Below are positions 15,996 to 23,456 of a DNA stretch of 33,137 bases, piece by piece. Both the position numbers and the translations under genes were made by a program. The notes below the pieces were generated by a model, which was not told the DNA's origin, did no database searches, and saw only the letters and a program-made list of their open reading frames with translations. The DNA comes from Dechloromonas sp. Its GTDB lineage: Bacteria; Pseudomonadota; Gammaproteobacteria; Burkholderiales; Rhodocyclaceae. Each line of letters starts with the position of its first letter. Within the stretch, counting starts at the first letter, position 1. Location of the stretch: NCBI GenBank assembly GCA_008933675.1, contig WBUO01000022.1, positions 1-33,137 on the forward strand, given 5' to 3'.

Positions 15996-17177
15996 ATGTC
16001 CACTGTCACCCTCGACGCTCCGGCCGCCACCGGCAGCACCGCGCTCACCGCGAGCAGCCCGAACGACGACGGCCTTGCCGCCATTCACGGCGTCATCGCC
16101 AAGCTGCTGACGCCCAAGGTCCTCGATGTGGACCTCAAGGCCGAATATCCCGAAGACTTTCTGCGCGCCCTCGGCCAGGCCGGTGGTTACCGCGGCGCCG
16201 TCGCCCCGGAATTCGGCGGCAACGGTCTGGGCATGAAGCACGTCGTTCAGGTCATGGAGACGGTGGCCAAGGAATGCCTGTCCAGCGCCTTTCTCGTCTG
16301 GTGCCAGACCGCCTGCGCCCGCTACATCCAGATGTCCGGCAACGACTGGCTGAAGCAGCAGTTCCTGCCGCGCATCGTCAGCGGCGAGCAACTGGCCGGT
16401 ACCGGCCTGTCGAACACCGTCAAATCCTGCGACACCATCGAGGACTTCCGTCTCGCCGCCCGGCGCGTCGACGGCGGCTACGTCATCAACGGCGTCCTGC
16501 CCTGGGTTTCCAACCTCGGTCCCGGCCACGTCTTCACCACCGGCTGCCCGGTGGTCGGCGAGGACAACAAGCTGGTCTTCGTGATGGTCGATTGCAGCCA
16601 GGCCGGCTTCAAGCTGGTCGACTGCGCCCACTTCATCGGCATCGACGGCACCCGCACGCTGGCCTGCCACTTCAAGGAAGCCTTCGTGCCGGACAGCATG
16701 GTGCTCGCCCACCCGAGCGAATCCGAAGCCTACGTCAAGCGCATCAAGCCGGGCATGATCCACGCCCAGATGGGCATGGGCCTCGGCCTGATCGACGCCT
16801 GCTGCAAGATGATGCACCAGTCGAACCGCACCCACGCCCACGTCAACCAGTACCTCGACGACCAGGTCGAGGACATCGAGAGCATTCTCACCGGCGCCCG
16901 CATGGCGGTCTATGACATCGCCGACGAGCTCTCCGACGGGCCGGGCAGCGAACGGACGCTGGAAATCCTGAAACTGCGCCTGGCCGGCGGCGAACTGTGC
17001 CTGCGGGCGGCCAATGCCGCCATGCTCTACCAGGGCGCCAAGGGCTATCTGGTGCGCAATCCGGCCCAGCGCCGCCTGCGCGAGGCCTACTTCGTCGCCA
17101 TCGTCACGCCGGCCACCAAGCACCTGCGCCGCGAGATCGCCCGCATCGAGGGTGGTCACAGCTGCGACGGCATGTGA
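15996..17177 (+). CDS. Acyl-CoA-dehydrogenase-fold flavoprotein, atypical active site
   Basis: A ~393-residue member of the acyl-CoA dehydrogenase superfamily and the first gene of the sigma54 operon. N-terminal helices, the middle beta domain (GTGLSNTVKS...YVINGVLPWVSNLGPG) and C-terminal helical domain (AMLYQGAKGYLVRNPAQRRLREAYF) are recognisable. By-eye alignment puts Thr, not the catalytic Glu, at the MCAD-type position (IVTPAT where MCAD has IYEGT), and the alternative Glu of the IVD type is also absent. It therefore may not be an ordinary acyl-CoA dehydrogenase; other superfamily members act as flavin oxidases or monooxygenases. ATG 15996 with AGGAG seven bases upstream is preferred to the track's TTG 15990. 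Followed at once by rubredoxin, which may exchange electrons with it. Substrate unknown. Confidence 0.85.
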   Translation: MSTVTLDAPAATGSTALTASSPNDDGLAAIHGVIAKLLTPKVLDVDLKAEYPEDFLRALGQAGGYRGAVAPEFGGNGLGMKHVVQVMETVAKECLSSAFLVWCQTACARYIQMSGNDWLKQQFLPRIVSGEQLAGTGLSNTVKSCDTIEDFRLAARRVDGGYVINGVLPWVSNLGPGHVFTTGCPVVGEDNKLVFVMVDCSQAGFKLVDCAHFIGIDGTRTLACHFKEAFVPDSMVLAHPSESEAYVKRIKPGMIHAQMGMGLGLIDACCKMMHQSNRTHAHVNQYLDDQVEDIESILTGARMAVYDIADELSDGPGSERTLEILKLRLAGGELCLRAANAAMLYQGAKGYLVRNPAQRRLREAYFVAIVTPATKHLRREIARIEGGHSCDGM

Positions 17178-17190
17178 GCGGGAGGAAGCC

Positions 17191-17373
17191 ATGAGCGCAA
17201 CCGTGCAAACGACCCAGTGGATCTGCAAGGTCTGCAACTGGATCTATGACGAGGCCGCCGGCGATCCGGAGCACGGCCTCGCCCCCGGCACCGCCTTCGC
17301 CGACATCCCGGACGACTGGTACTGCCCGGAATGCGGCGTCACCAAGGCCGATTTTGAGGCACTGGAGTTCTGA
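17191..17373 (+). CDS. Rubredoxin
   Basis: A 60-residue iron-only electron carrier. The two metal-binding pairs are CKVC (residues 12 and 15) and CPEC (45 and 48), with the family core YDEAAGDPEHGLAPGTAFADIPDDWYCPECG. Start ATG 17191 follows a strong GGAGGA; the ORF track runs far upstream into the flavoprotein gene. It is the likely partner of the rubredoxin reductase encoded at the end of the same operon, and of the flavoprotein upstream. Confidence 0.95.
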   Translation: MSATVQTTQWICKVCNWIYDEAAGDPEHGLAPGTAFADIPDDWYCPECGVTKADFEALEF

Positions 17374-17529
17374 AAGGAGAAATCAACGCACCACATCTGT
17401 GCATCGACAGGACCGGGATCAGCGCCTCAGCCACAAACAGACAGAAAAACAGCGAATTACCCGTCACCAGTAAAACGGGAACGAATGCTGCATTGCAACA
17501 ACGAAACTCAAAACCCCAAGGAGCTCATC

Positions 17530-18873
17530 ATGTCACTGAATAACCCCTTCGACCCGAACAGCACCCTGCACACCTGCAGTTGCCGCCAGCACGCCTCGCA
17601 AGCCGAACACGACCTGGCGGAAGTCGATGCGCTGAACCAGCGCGTCATCCAGTCGACCGTGATGCGGGCGCTGTTCCCGCAGGATGCCGAGCGGCGCAAC
17701 TTCCTGCGCTCGGTGGGTGCGTCGACGGCCTGGGCGGCGATTTCCTCGCTGATTCCCTTTGGCGCGCTGGAAGCGATGGCCCAGGAAAAGGGCAGCCTGG
17801 AAAAGAAGGACCTGAAGGTGGGCTTCATCCCCATCACCTGCGCCAGCCCGCTGATCATGGCCGACCCGCTGGGCTTCTACAAGAAGGAAGGCCTCAACGT
17901 CACGATGATGAAGACGGCCGGCTGGGCGCTGATCCGCGACAAGGTGCTGAACAAGGAATACGACGCGGCCCACATGCTGGCGCCGATGCCGCTGGCCATC
18001 TCGATGGGTGTCGGCTCGAACGCCGCGCCGACCGACGTGATGACCATCCAGAACATCAACGGTCAGGCCATCGTGCTGGCCAACAAGCACAAGAACAATC
18101 GCGATCCGAAGAACTGGAAGGGCTTCAAGTTCGCCATCCCCTTCGAGTTCTCGATCCACAACCTGCTGCTGCGCTATTACCTGGCCGAGCACGGCATCAA
18201 TCCGGATACCGACGTCCAGCTGCGCGTCGTCGCCCCGCCGGAAATGGTGGCCAACCTGCGCGCCGGCAACATCGACGGCTTCCTTGGTCCCGATCCGGTG
18301 AACCAGCGTGCCGTCTATGACGAACTCGGTTTCATCCACATCCTCTCGCGGGAAATCTGGGACGGCCATCCGTGCTGCTCCTTCGCCATCCCGACCGAGT
18401 TCATCCAGCAGAACCCGAACAGCTTCGCCGCGCTTTACCGTGCCATCCTCAAGGCCTCGGCCATGGCCCGCGATCCGAAGAACCGGCCGATCATGGCCGA
18501 GGTTCTGGCACCGGCCAATTACCTGAACCAGCCCAAGGCGGTGCTCGAACAGGTGCTCACCGGCAAGTTCGCCGACGGCCTGGGCAATGTCCGCAACGTG
18601 CCGGAACGCGTCGATTACGACCCCTTCCCGTGGTACTCGATGGCCTACTGGATCCTGTCGCAGATGAAACGCTGGGGCTACGTCAAGGGCGACATCCGCT
18701 ACAAGGACATCGCCGAGAAGGTCTATCGCCTGACCGACGCGCGCAAGCACATGACGGCGCTCGGCATGAACCCGCCCAAGGAAAACCTGAAGAAATTCGT
18801 CGTCATGGGCAAGGAATTCGACCCGGCCAAGGCAGATGCCTACGTCAACAGCTTCGCCATCAAGAAGGCCTGA
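17530..18873 (+). CDS. NrtA/CmpA/CynA-family ABC transporter substrate-binding protein
   Basis: A ~447-residue periplasmic binding protein. A 54-residue N-terminal extension carries HTCSCRQHASQAEHD (residues 14-28), then a Tat-like signal with twin arginines at 55-56 (ERRNFLRSVGASTAWAAISSLIPFGALEAMAQ). The mature domain opens KVGFIPITCASPLIMADPLGFYKKEGLNV, the typical start of nitrate/bicarbonate/cyanate receptors, and contains LRAGNIDGFLGPDPVNQRAVYDELGF. ATG 17530 follows AAGGAG by six bases. It precedes its permease and ATPase genes and a cyanase, so cyanate is the most likely ligand, though nitrate, bicarbonate or another small anion cannot be excluded. Confidence 0.9.
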   Translation: MSLNNPFDPNSTLHTCSCRQHASQAEHDLAEVDALNQRVIQSTVMRALFPQDAERRNFLRSVGASTAWAAISSLIPFGALEAMAQEKGSLEKKDLKVGFIPITCASPLIMADPLGFYKKEGLNVTMMKTAGWALIRDKVLNKEYDAAHMLAPMPLAISMGVGSNAAPTDVMTIQNINGQAIVLANKHKNNRDPKNWKGFKFAIPFEFSIHNLLLRYYLAEHGINPDTDVQLRVVAPPEMVANLRAGNIDGFLGPDPVNQRAVYDELGFIHILSREIWDGHPCCSFAIPTEFIQQNPNSFAALYRAILKASAMARDPKNRPIMAEVLAPANYLNQPKAVLEQVLTGKFADGLGNVRNVPERVDYDPFPWYSMAYWILSQMKRWGYVKGDIRYKDIAEKVYRLTDARKHMTALGMNPPKENLKKFVVMGKEFDPAKADAYVNSFAIKKA

Positions 18874-18883
18874 GGAGCGGATC

Positions 18884-19726
18884 ATGTTCAAGACACAAGG
18901 ATTCAAGGCGGGATTGATCTCGCTGCTGCTCTTCCTGCTCTTCCTCGGGGCGTGGTCGCTGGCCACCTTCCCCAAGGAGCAGGCGACGCTGAGCGGTGCC
19001 GATGCCGAATACGCGGCCCTGATGGGCAAGGGGGCCGAGAAGTCGAGCGGCTTCCCGGCACCGGGCAAGGTGGGCGAGGCTTTCGTCACCTACCTGTCCG
19101 ACCCCTTCTACGACAACGGGCCGAACGACAAGGGCATCGGCATCCAGCTCGCCCATTCGCTGGCCCGCGTCGCCCTCGGCTTCCTGCTGGCGGTTGCCGT
19201 CGCCCTGCCGCTCGGCTTCGCCATCGGCATGTCGCCGCTGCTGCTGCAGGCCTTCAACCCCTTCATCCAGATCCTCAAGCCGATCTCGCCGCTGGCCTGG
19301 ATGCCGCTGGCGCTGTACAGCCTGAAGGACTCGGATGTCTCCGGCATCTTCGTGATCTTCATCTGCTCGCTGTGGCCGATGCTGATCAACACCGCTTTCG
19401 GCGTCGCCTCGGTGCGCAAGGACTGGATCAACGTCGCCCGGACACTGGAAGTCAGCCCGCTGCGCAAGGCCTTCCAGGTGATCCTGCCGGCCGCCGCACC
19501 GACCATCCTGACCGGCATGCGCATCTCGATGGGCATCGCCTGGCTGGTCATCGTCGCCGCCGAGATGCTGGTCGGCGGTACCGGCATCGGCTACTTCGTG
19601 TGGAACGAGTGGAACAACCTGGCCCTGCCCAACGTGATCTTCGCCGTCGTCATGATCGGCCTCGTCGGCATGATCCTCGACCAGATCTTCGGCGTGCTGC
19701 AGAAGTTCGTCACCTACCGGGAGTAA
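18884..19726 (+). CDS. ABC transporter permease (NrtB/CmpB/CynB-type)
   Basis: A 280-residue inner-membrane permease with about six helices and a periplasmic loop of ~80 residues after the first helix. The EAA loop that contacts the ATPase is EVSPLRKAFQVILPAAAPTILTGMRISMGIAWLVIVAAEML. ATG 18884 follows AGGAG right after the binding-protein stop; the ORF-track start at 18836 is inside that gene. Its stop TAA overlaps a candidate start of the ATPase gene (TAATG). Confidence 0.93.
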   Translation: MFKTQGFKAGLISLLLFLLFLGAWSLATFPKEQATLSGADAEYAALMGKGAEKSSGFPAPGKVGEAFVTYLSDPFYDNGPNDKGIGIQLAHSLARVALGFLLAVAVALPLGFAIGMSPLLLQAFNPFIQILKPISPLAWMPLALYSLKDSDVSGIFVIFICSLWPMLINTAFGVASVRKDWINVARTLEVSPLRKAFQVILPAAAPTILTGMRISMGIAWLVIVAAEMLVGGTGIGYFVWNEWNNLALPNVIFAVVMIGLVGMILDQIFGVLQKFVTYRE

Positions 19727-19731
19727 TGGCC

Positions 19732-20643
19732 ATGACCCAGCATTTCCTCAGCGTCGAAGGCCTGAAGAAGGCTTACCCCGGTACCCCCACGCCGGTTTTC
19801 GAAAACATCCACTTCGCCATCGAAAAGGGCGAGTTCGTCTGCATCATCGGCCACTCCGGCTGCGGCAAGACGACCATCCTCAATGTCCTGGCCGGTCTTG
19901 AAGAAGCCAGCGGCGGCGTCGTCATCATGGACGGCCGCGAGGTCAGCGGCCCCAGCCTCGACCGCGGTGTCGTCTTCCAGAGCCATGCGCTGATGCCGTG
20001 GATGAGCGTGCTCGCCAACGTCGCCTTCGCCGTCAAGTCGAAGTGGCCGGACATGCCGAAGGCGCAGGTCGAGGCGCACTGCACCAAGTACCTGGAGATG
20101 GTCGGCCTCGGCCAGGCCATCCACAAGAAGCCGGCGGAACTGTCGGGCGGCATGAAGCAGCGTGTCGGCATCGCCCGCGCCTTCGCCATCGAACCGAAGA
20201 TGCTGCTGCTCGACGAGCCCTTCGGCGCGCTCGATGCGCTGACCCGCGGCACCATCCAGGACGAGTTGCTGAAAATCGTCCAGGCGACGCACCAGACGGT
20301 GTTCATGATCACCCACGACGTCGATGAGGCCATCCTCCTCGCCGACAAGGTGGTGCTGATGAGCAACGGCCCGCTGGCCAAGATCGCCGAGATCGTCGAG
20401 ATCACGATGCCACGCGAGCGGACGCGGGCCGACATGCACCACGACCCGCAGTTCTACCGCATCCGCAATCACCTGGTCGACTTTCTGGTCAATCGCTCGA
20501 AGGGCTACGCCGGCAGCGATGCCGCCGTACTCCACGACGCGAAGCATCCGCCGGTCGTCCGTCCCGGCCTGGTCGAGGAGGAGGCGCCGGAGAGCGCCAC
20601 CTTTCGCCAGCCGCCGCAATTGAAACAGGTCGTCAATCACTAA
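19732..20643 (+). CDS. ABC transporter ATP-binding protein (NrtD/CmpD/CynD-type)
   Basis: The 303-residue ATPase energises the importer. Walker A GHSGCGKTT is at residue ~40, the Q-loop is VFQSHALMPWMSV, the signature LSGGMKQRVGIARA, Walker B MLLLDEPFGALDALT and the switch His is in MITHDVDEA. A ~50-residue C-terminal tail past the nucleotide-binding domain (NRSKGYAGSDAAVLHDAKHPPVVRPG...) is usual for this subfamily. I chose ATG 19732, eight bases after GGGAG; ATG 19726 is also in frame. Cyanase begins 22 bases after its stop. Confidence 0.94.
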   Translation: MTQHFLSVEGLKKAYPGTPTPVFENIHFAIEKGEFVCIIGHSGCGKTTILNVLAGLEEASGGVVIMDGREVSGPSLDRGVVFQSHALMPWMSVLANVAFAVKSKWPDMPKAQVEAHCTKYLEMVGLGQAIHKKPAELSGGMKQRVGIARAFAIEPKMLLLDEPFGALDALTRGTIQDELLKIVQATHQTVFMITHDVDEAILLADKVVLMSNGPLAKIAEIVEITMPRERTRADMHHDPQFYRIRNHLVDFLVNRSKGYAGSDAAVLHDAKHPPVVRPGLVEEEAPESATFRQPPQLKQVVNH

Positions 20644-20665
20644 TCCCCCCTCAGGAGAAAACACC

Positions 20666-21109
20666 ATGAACCGCAACGACGTTACCGAACTGATCATCGC
20701 CGCCAAGGTGAACAAGGGCATCAAGTGGGCCGATGTCGCCGGCAAGATCGGCCTGTCGAAGGAATGGGTCACTGCCGGCTGCCTCGGCCAGATGACCTTC
20801 ACCGCCGAGCAGGCCAGGATTCTCGGCGACACCTTCGGGCTGCCGGACGAGGCGGTCAAGCTGCTGCAGGTCGTGCCCTACAAGGGCTCGCTGCCGACCG
20901 CCGTGCCGACCGACCCGCTGATCTACCGCTTCTACGAGCTGATCAGCGTCTACGGCACGACCTTCAAGGAACTGATCCACGAGGAATTCGGCGACGGCAT
21001 CATGTCCGCCATCGACTTCAAGATGGACCTGCAGCGCGAGCCCAACCCGATGGGCGACCGCGTCAGCATCACCATGTCCGGCAAGTTCCTGCCGTACAAG
21101 ACCTACTGA
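20666..21109 (+). CDS. cynS: Cyanase (cyanate hydratase)
   Basis: A 147-residue cytoplasmic enzyme that turns cyanate and bicarbonate into ammonia and CO2, giving both detoxification and nitrogen supply. The N-terminal half is a helix-turn-helix-like domain (WADVAGKIGLSKEWVTAGCLGQMTFTAEQARILGDTFGL), and the C-terminal catalytic domain is TDPLIYRFYELISVYGTTFKELIHEEFGDGIMSAIDFKMD. Arg88, Glu91 and Ser114 line up with E. coli Arg96, Glu99 and Ser122, with identical spacing, so the active site is intact. ATG 20666 follows AGGAGA. The adjacent ABC importer probably supplies cyanate; no carbonic anhydrase (CynT) is seen nearby. Confidence 0.96.
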   Translation: MNRNDVTELIIAAKVNKGIKWADVAGKIGLSKEWVTAGCLGQMTFTAEQARILGDTFGLPDEAVKLLQVVPYKGSLPTAVPTDPLIYRFYELISVYGTTFKELIHEEFGDGIMSAIDFKMDLQREPNPMGDRVSITMSGKFLPYKTY

Positions 21110-21117
21110 TCTGATCC

Positions 21118-21176
21118 GGCCCCGCTCCGCCGGGGCCTCCCCAAAACTGCCCGATTTTCGGCCCGATTGGCGGGCC
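21118..21176 (+). terminator. Two hairpins between cynS and the OsmC-like gene
   Basis: GGCCCCG-CTCCGC-CGGGGCC (21118-21137) and GGCCCG-ATTGG-CGGGCC (21160-21176). Neither has a T-run. They could attenuate transcription or protect the upstream mRNA, so the genes after cynS may be expressed at a different level. Confidence 0.5.
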
Positions 21177-21229
21177 AGGGGCAACTCACGCCCGAATTCA
21201 GCGTTTTCAACTTCCCACTGGAGAACATC

Positions 21230-21775
21230 ATGTCCGCAGAAACCACCAAAACCTACCTCCGCCCGATCGACCGTGACGGCCTGCTCAAATTCGCCGCCGG
21301 CGGCAAGGAGAACCCGGAGCGCCGCGGCACCAACAAGGTGCATACCGTGATGCAGGGCCAGTTCCGCTCGTGGAGCTTCGTCGGCATCCACAACCCGGTC
21401 GTCGTCGATGAGCCGCTCCACCTGTTCGGCGAGAACACCGCCCCGGCACCCGGCGAAATCGTCCTCTCCGCCCTCGGCGGCTGCCTTGGCGTCGGCATCA
21501 CCGCCATCGCCACGCATCGCCAGGTCAAGCTTTCCCGCCTGGAAATCTTCCTCGAAGCCGATATCGGCAACACCGCCGCCTGGGGTGCCGGTGGCGCCGA
21601 GCGCAAGCCGGAGGAAATGGGCTTCAAGGAAATACGCGTCAAGGTCGTGATCGAAGGCGATGCCAGCCAGGAGGAACTGGACGACATCGTGCACAAGGCC
21701 AACTACTACTCGCCGGTCGCCAACACCATGCGCAACCCGATCCCCTTCACCATCGCCAAGGTGGACGAGGCCTGA
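21230..21775 (+). CDS. OsmC/Ohr-family protein lacking the second cysteine
   Basis: A 181-residue OsmC-like protein. Family members reduce organic hydroperoxides with a pair of cysteines. The first lies in APGEIVLSALGGCLGVGITAIAT (Cys85), but the position of the second carries Ser161 in YYSPVANTM, so the usual disulphide mechanism is not available. It may act by a one-Cys route, or on other substrates such as polysulphide or thiol adducts (inference). ATG 21230, after GGAGA, is preferred to the track start at 21167. It ends one base before the AhpD-like gene's ATG, pointing to coupled translation. Confidence 0.86.
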   Translation: MSAETTKTYLRPIDRDGLLKFAAGGKENPERRGTNKVHTVMQGQFRSWSFVGIHNPVVVDEPLHLFGENTAPAPGEIVLSALGGCLGVGITAIATHRQVKLSRLEIFLEADIGNTAAWGAGGAERKPEEMGFKEIRVKVVIEGDASQEELDDIVHKANYYSPVANTMRNPIPFTIAKVDEA

Positions 21776-21776
21776 C

Positions 21777-22121
21777 ATGAGCAAATCGTTTTCGGTCATC
21801 ACCGGAGACGTCTCGAAGGCGCTGGGCAAGCTGCGCAGCGCCATTCCCGAGACGATGAAGGGCTTCGGCCAGCTGTCGCAGGCGGCCCTCGCCGAAGGCA
21901 CGCTGTCGGCGCTGCACAAGGAACTGACGGCGCTGGCCATCGGCGTCGCCTCGCGCTGCGATGCCTGCATCGGCTTCCACGTGAAGGCGCTGATCAAGCT
22001 CGGCGTCACCCGCGAGCAGTTGATGGAGACGCTGGCCATCTGTGTCTACATGGGTGGCGGTCCGACGCTGATGTACGCCGCCGAAGCCGTCCGCGCCTAT
22101 GACGAGTTCACCGGCGACTGA
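21777..22121 (+). CDS. AhpD-like/carboxymuconolactone decarboxylase-family protein
   Basis: A 114-residue protein of the AhpD/CMD superfamily. The redox motif CDAC (residues 61 and 64) is followed by His68 in CDACIGFHVKALIKLG, the arrangement of alkylhydroperoxidase-like members rather than the true decarboxylases. The C-terminal half carries VYMGGGPTLMYAAEAVRAYDEF. It starts directly after the OsmC-like gene. A peroxide- or thiol-handling role alongside the flavoprotein is inferred from context. Confidence 0.88.
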   Translation: MSKSFSVITGDVSKALGKLRSAIPETMKGFGQLSQAALAEGTLSALHKELTALAIGVASRCDACIGFHVKALIKLGVTREQLMETLAICVYMGGGPTLMYAAEAVRAYDEFTGD

Positions 22122-22130
22122 CCCGTCGTC

Positions 22131-22171
22131 GCCCGGCCCCGGCGCGATCAGTCCTCCGCGGCGCGCCGGGC
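22131..22171 (+). repeat. Intercistronic hairpin before the rubredoxin reductase gene
   Basis: GCCCGG plus GCGCG (22131-22146, with an internal bulge) can pair with CGCGCCGGGC (22162-22171). It lies in the 75-base gap between the AhpD-like and reductase genes, the largest gap in the second half of the operon. Confidence 0.35.
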
Positions 22172-22196
22172 GCCCTTTCCGCCGAGAAAGTCCCGC

Positions 22197-23363
22197 ATGA
22201 ACAAGCGAACCCTGATCATTGGCAGCGGCCAGGCTGCCATCACGCTGGTCCGCGAGCTGCGCAAGCTCGACGCCAGCCGCGAGATCACCCTCGTCACCGC
22301 CGACGACGGCGATTTCTATTCGAAGCCGAACATCTCCAACGCCTTCGCCGCCGGCAAGCAGGCGGCAGAACTGGTGCTGACACCGGCCAGCCGGCTGGCC
22401 GGGGATCTGCGCCTGGAGATGCTGACGCGGACAGCTGTCGCCAGCATCGATGCGGCGCGGCGGGAAATCGTCACGGCGCAGGGGCGGCTGGGCTACGAAC
22501 AGCTCGTCCTCGCCGTCGGTGCCTCGCCGATTCCGCTGCGCCTGGCCGGCGACGGCGCGCCGGATGTCGTCTCGATCAACAACCTGGCCGACTACGCCGG
22601 CTTGCGTGCCCGTCTGGCCGGCAAGCACCGCGTGGCGATCGTCGGCGCCGGACTGATCGGTTGCGAACTGGCCAACGATCTGCGGCTCGGCGGCTACGCG
22701 GTCGACCTGTTCGATACCGCCGACCATCCCCTGGGCCGGCTGCTGCCACCGGGCAGCGGCCACTATCTGCGCGACAGGCTGGTGGCGATCGGCATCTGCT
22801 TCCATCCCGGCGTCAAACCCGACGCCCTGCGCCGCGATGGCGAGGGCTACGTCCTGATCGACAGCCGCGGCCGGACGCAGCGGTACGACCTGATCATCTC
22901 CGCCATCGGTCTGCGCCCCAACCTGGCGCTGGCCAAGACCGCCGGCATCGCCACCGGGCTGGGCATCATCACCGACAAGCTCTTGCTCACGTCGCAGCCC
23001 GACATCTACGCCATCGGCGACTGCATCGAGTTCGACGGACATTTCCTGCCTTACGTGATGCCGATCATGCATGGGGCAAAGAAACTGGCGCAGACGCTGA
23101 ACGGCAATCCGCAGACGCTGAGCTATCCGGCCATGCCCATCGTCCTCAAGACACCGGCCTGCCCGACGGTTGTCTGCCCGCCCCCGCCGGTCGCCGGACA
23201 CTGGGAAGAGGTACTGGCCGAGGAAGGCACGCGCGCCCTGTTCGTCGAGGCGGACAGCGGCGAAGCCTGCGGCTTCGTGCTGCAGGGCAGCTTCACCCGC
23301 GAACGCATGGCGCTGGCGGCCCGCATGCCGGGACTCGGCAAACCGCTGCCGCAGCCGGCCTGA
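22197..23363 (+). CDS. FAD-dependent rubredoxin reductase
   Basis: A 388-residue NAD(P)H:rubredoxin oxidoreductase-type flavoenzyme. The N-terminal FAD motif is TLIIGSGQAAITLVRELRK, KPNISNAFA is typical of the rubredoxin/NorW reductase group, the NAD-binding motif is VAIVGAGLIGCELANDL, and the second FAD motif is DIYAIGDC. The ~70-residue C-terminus (MPIVLKTPACPTVVCPPP...) fits the rubredoxin-binding domain. ATG 22197. It is the last gene of the sigma54 operon and would pass electrons from NAD(P)H to the rubredoxin encoded near its start. It could also reduce another small redox protein. Confidence 0.9.
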   Translation: MNKRTLIIGSGQAAITLVRELRKLDASREITLVTADDGDFYSKPNISNAFAAGKQAAELVLTPASRLAGDLRLEMLTRTAVASIDAARREIVTAQGRLGYEQLVLAVGASPIPLRLAGDGAPDVVSINNLADYAGLRARLAGKHRVAIVGAGLIGCELANDLRLGGYAVDLFDTADHPLGRLLPPGSGHYLRDRLVAIGICFHPGVKPDALRRDGEGYVLIDSRGRTQRYDLIISAIGLRPNLALAKTAGIATGLGIITDKLLLTSQPDIYAIGDCIEFDGHFLPYVMPIMHGAKKLAQTLNGNPQTLSYPAMPIVLKTPACPTVVCPPPPVAGHWEEVLAEEGTRALFVEADSGEACGFVLQGSFTRERMALAARMPGLGKPLPQPA

Positions 23364-23403
23364 GCCTCCGCCGCCGGGCAGACAGCGAAACCGGGCGGCA
23401 GAA

Positions 23404-23439
23404 AGCGGAAGGGCCGGTCTGTCGACCGGCCCTTCCGCT
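23404..23439. terminator. 16-bp perfect hairpin between convergent genes
   Basis: AGCGGAAGGGCCGGTC (23404-23419), loop TGTC, GACCGGCCCTTCCGCT (23424-23439). Placed between the end of the sigma54 operon and the end of the ProQ-like gene, it can serve both strands. No T-run on the plus strand. Confidence 0.75.
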
Positions 23440-23456
23440 GAAGTGCTGTGCTTTGC

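Noticed and set aside
14940-17237. 765-residue minus-strand ORF
   Set aside because: Mirror frame of the sigma54 activator and the flavoprotein; no domain and crosses the promoter region.
17533-19089. 518-residue minus-strand ORF
   Set aside because: Shadow of the binding-protein and permease genes.
20651-23201. Long minus-strand ORFs over cynS, OsmC, AhpD and reductase genes
   Set aside because: The plus strand encodes well-recognised families with ribosome-binding sites; the reverse frames show no motifs.
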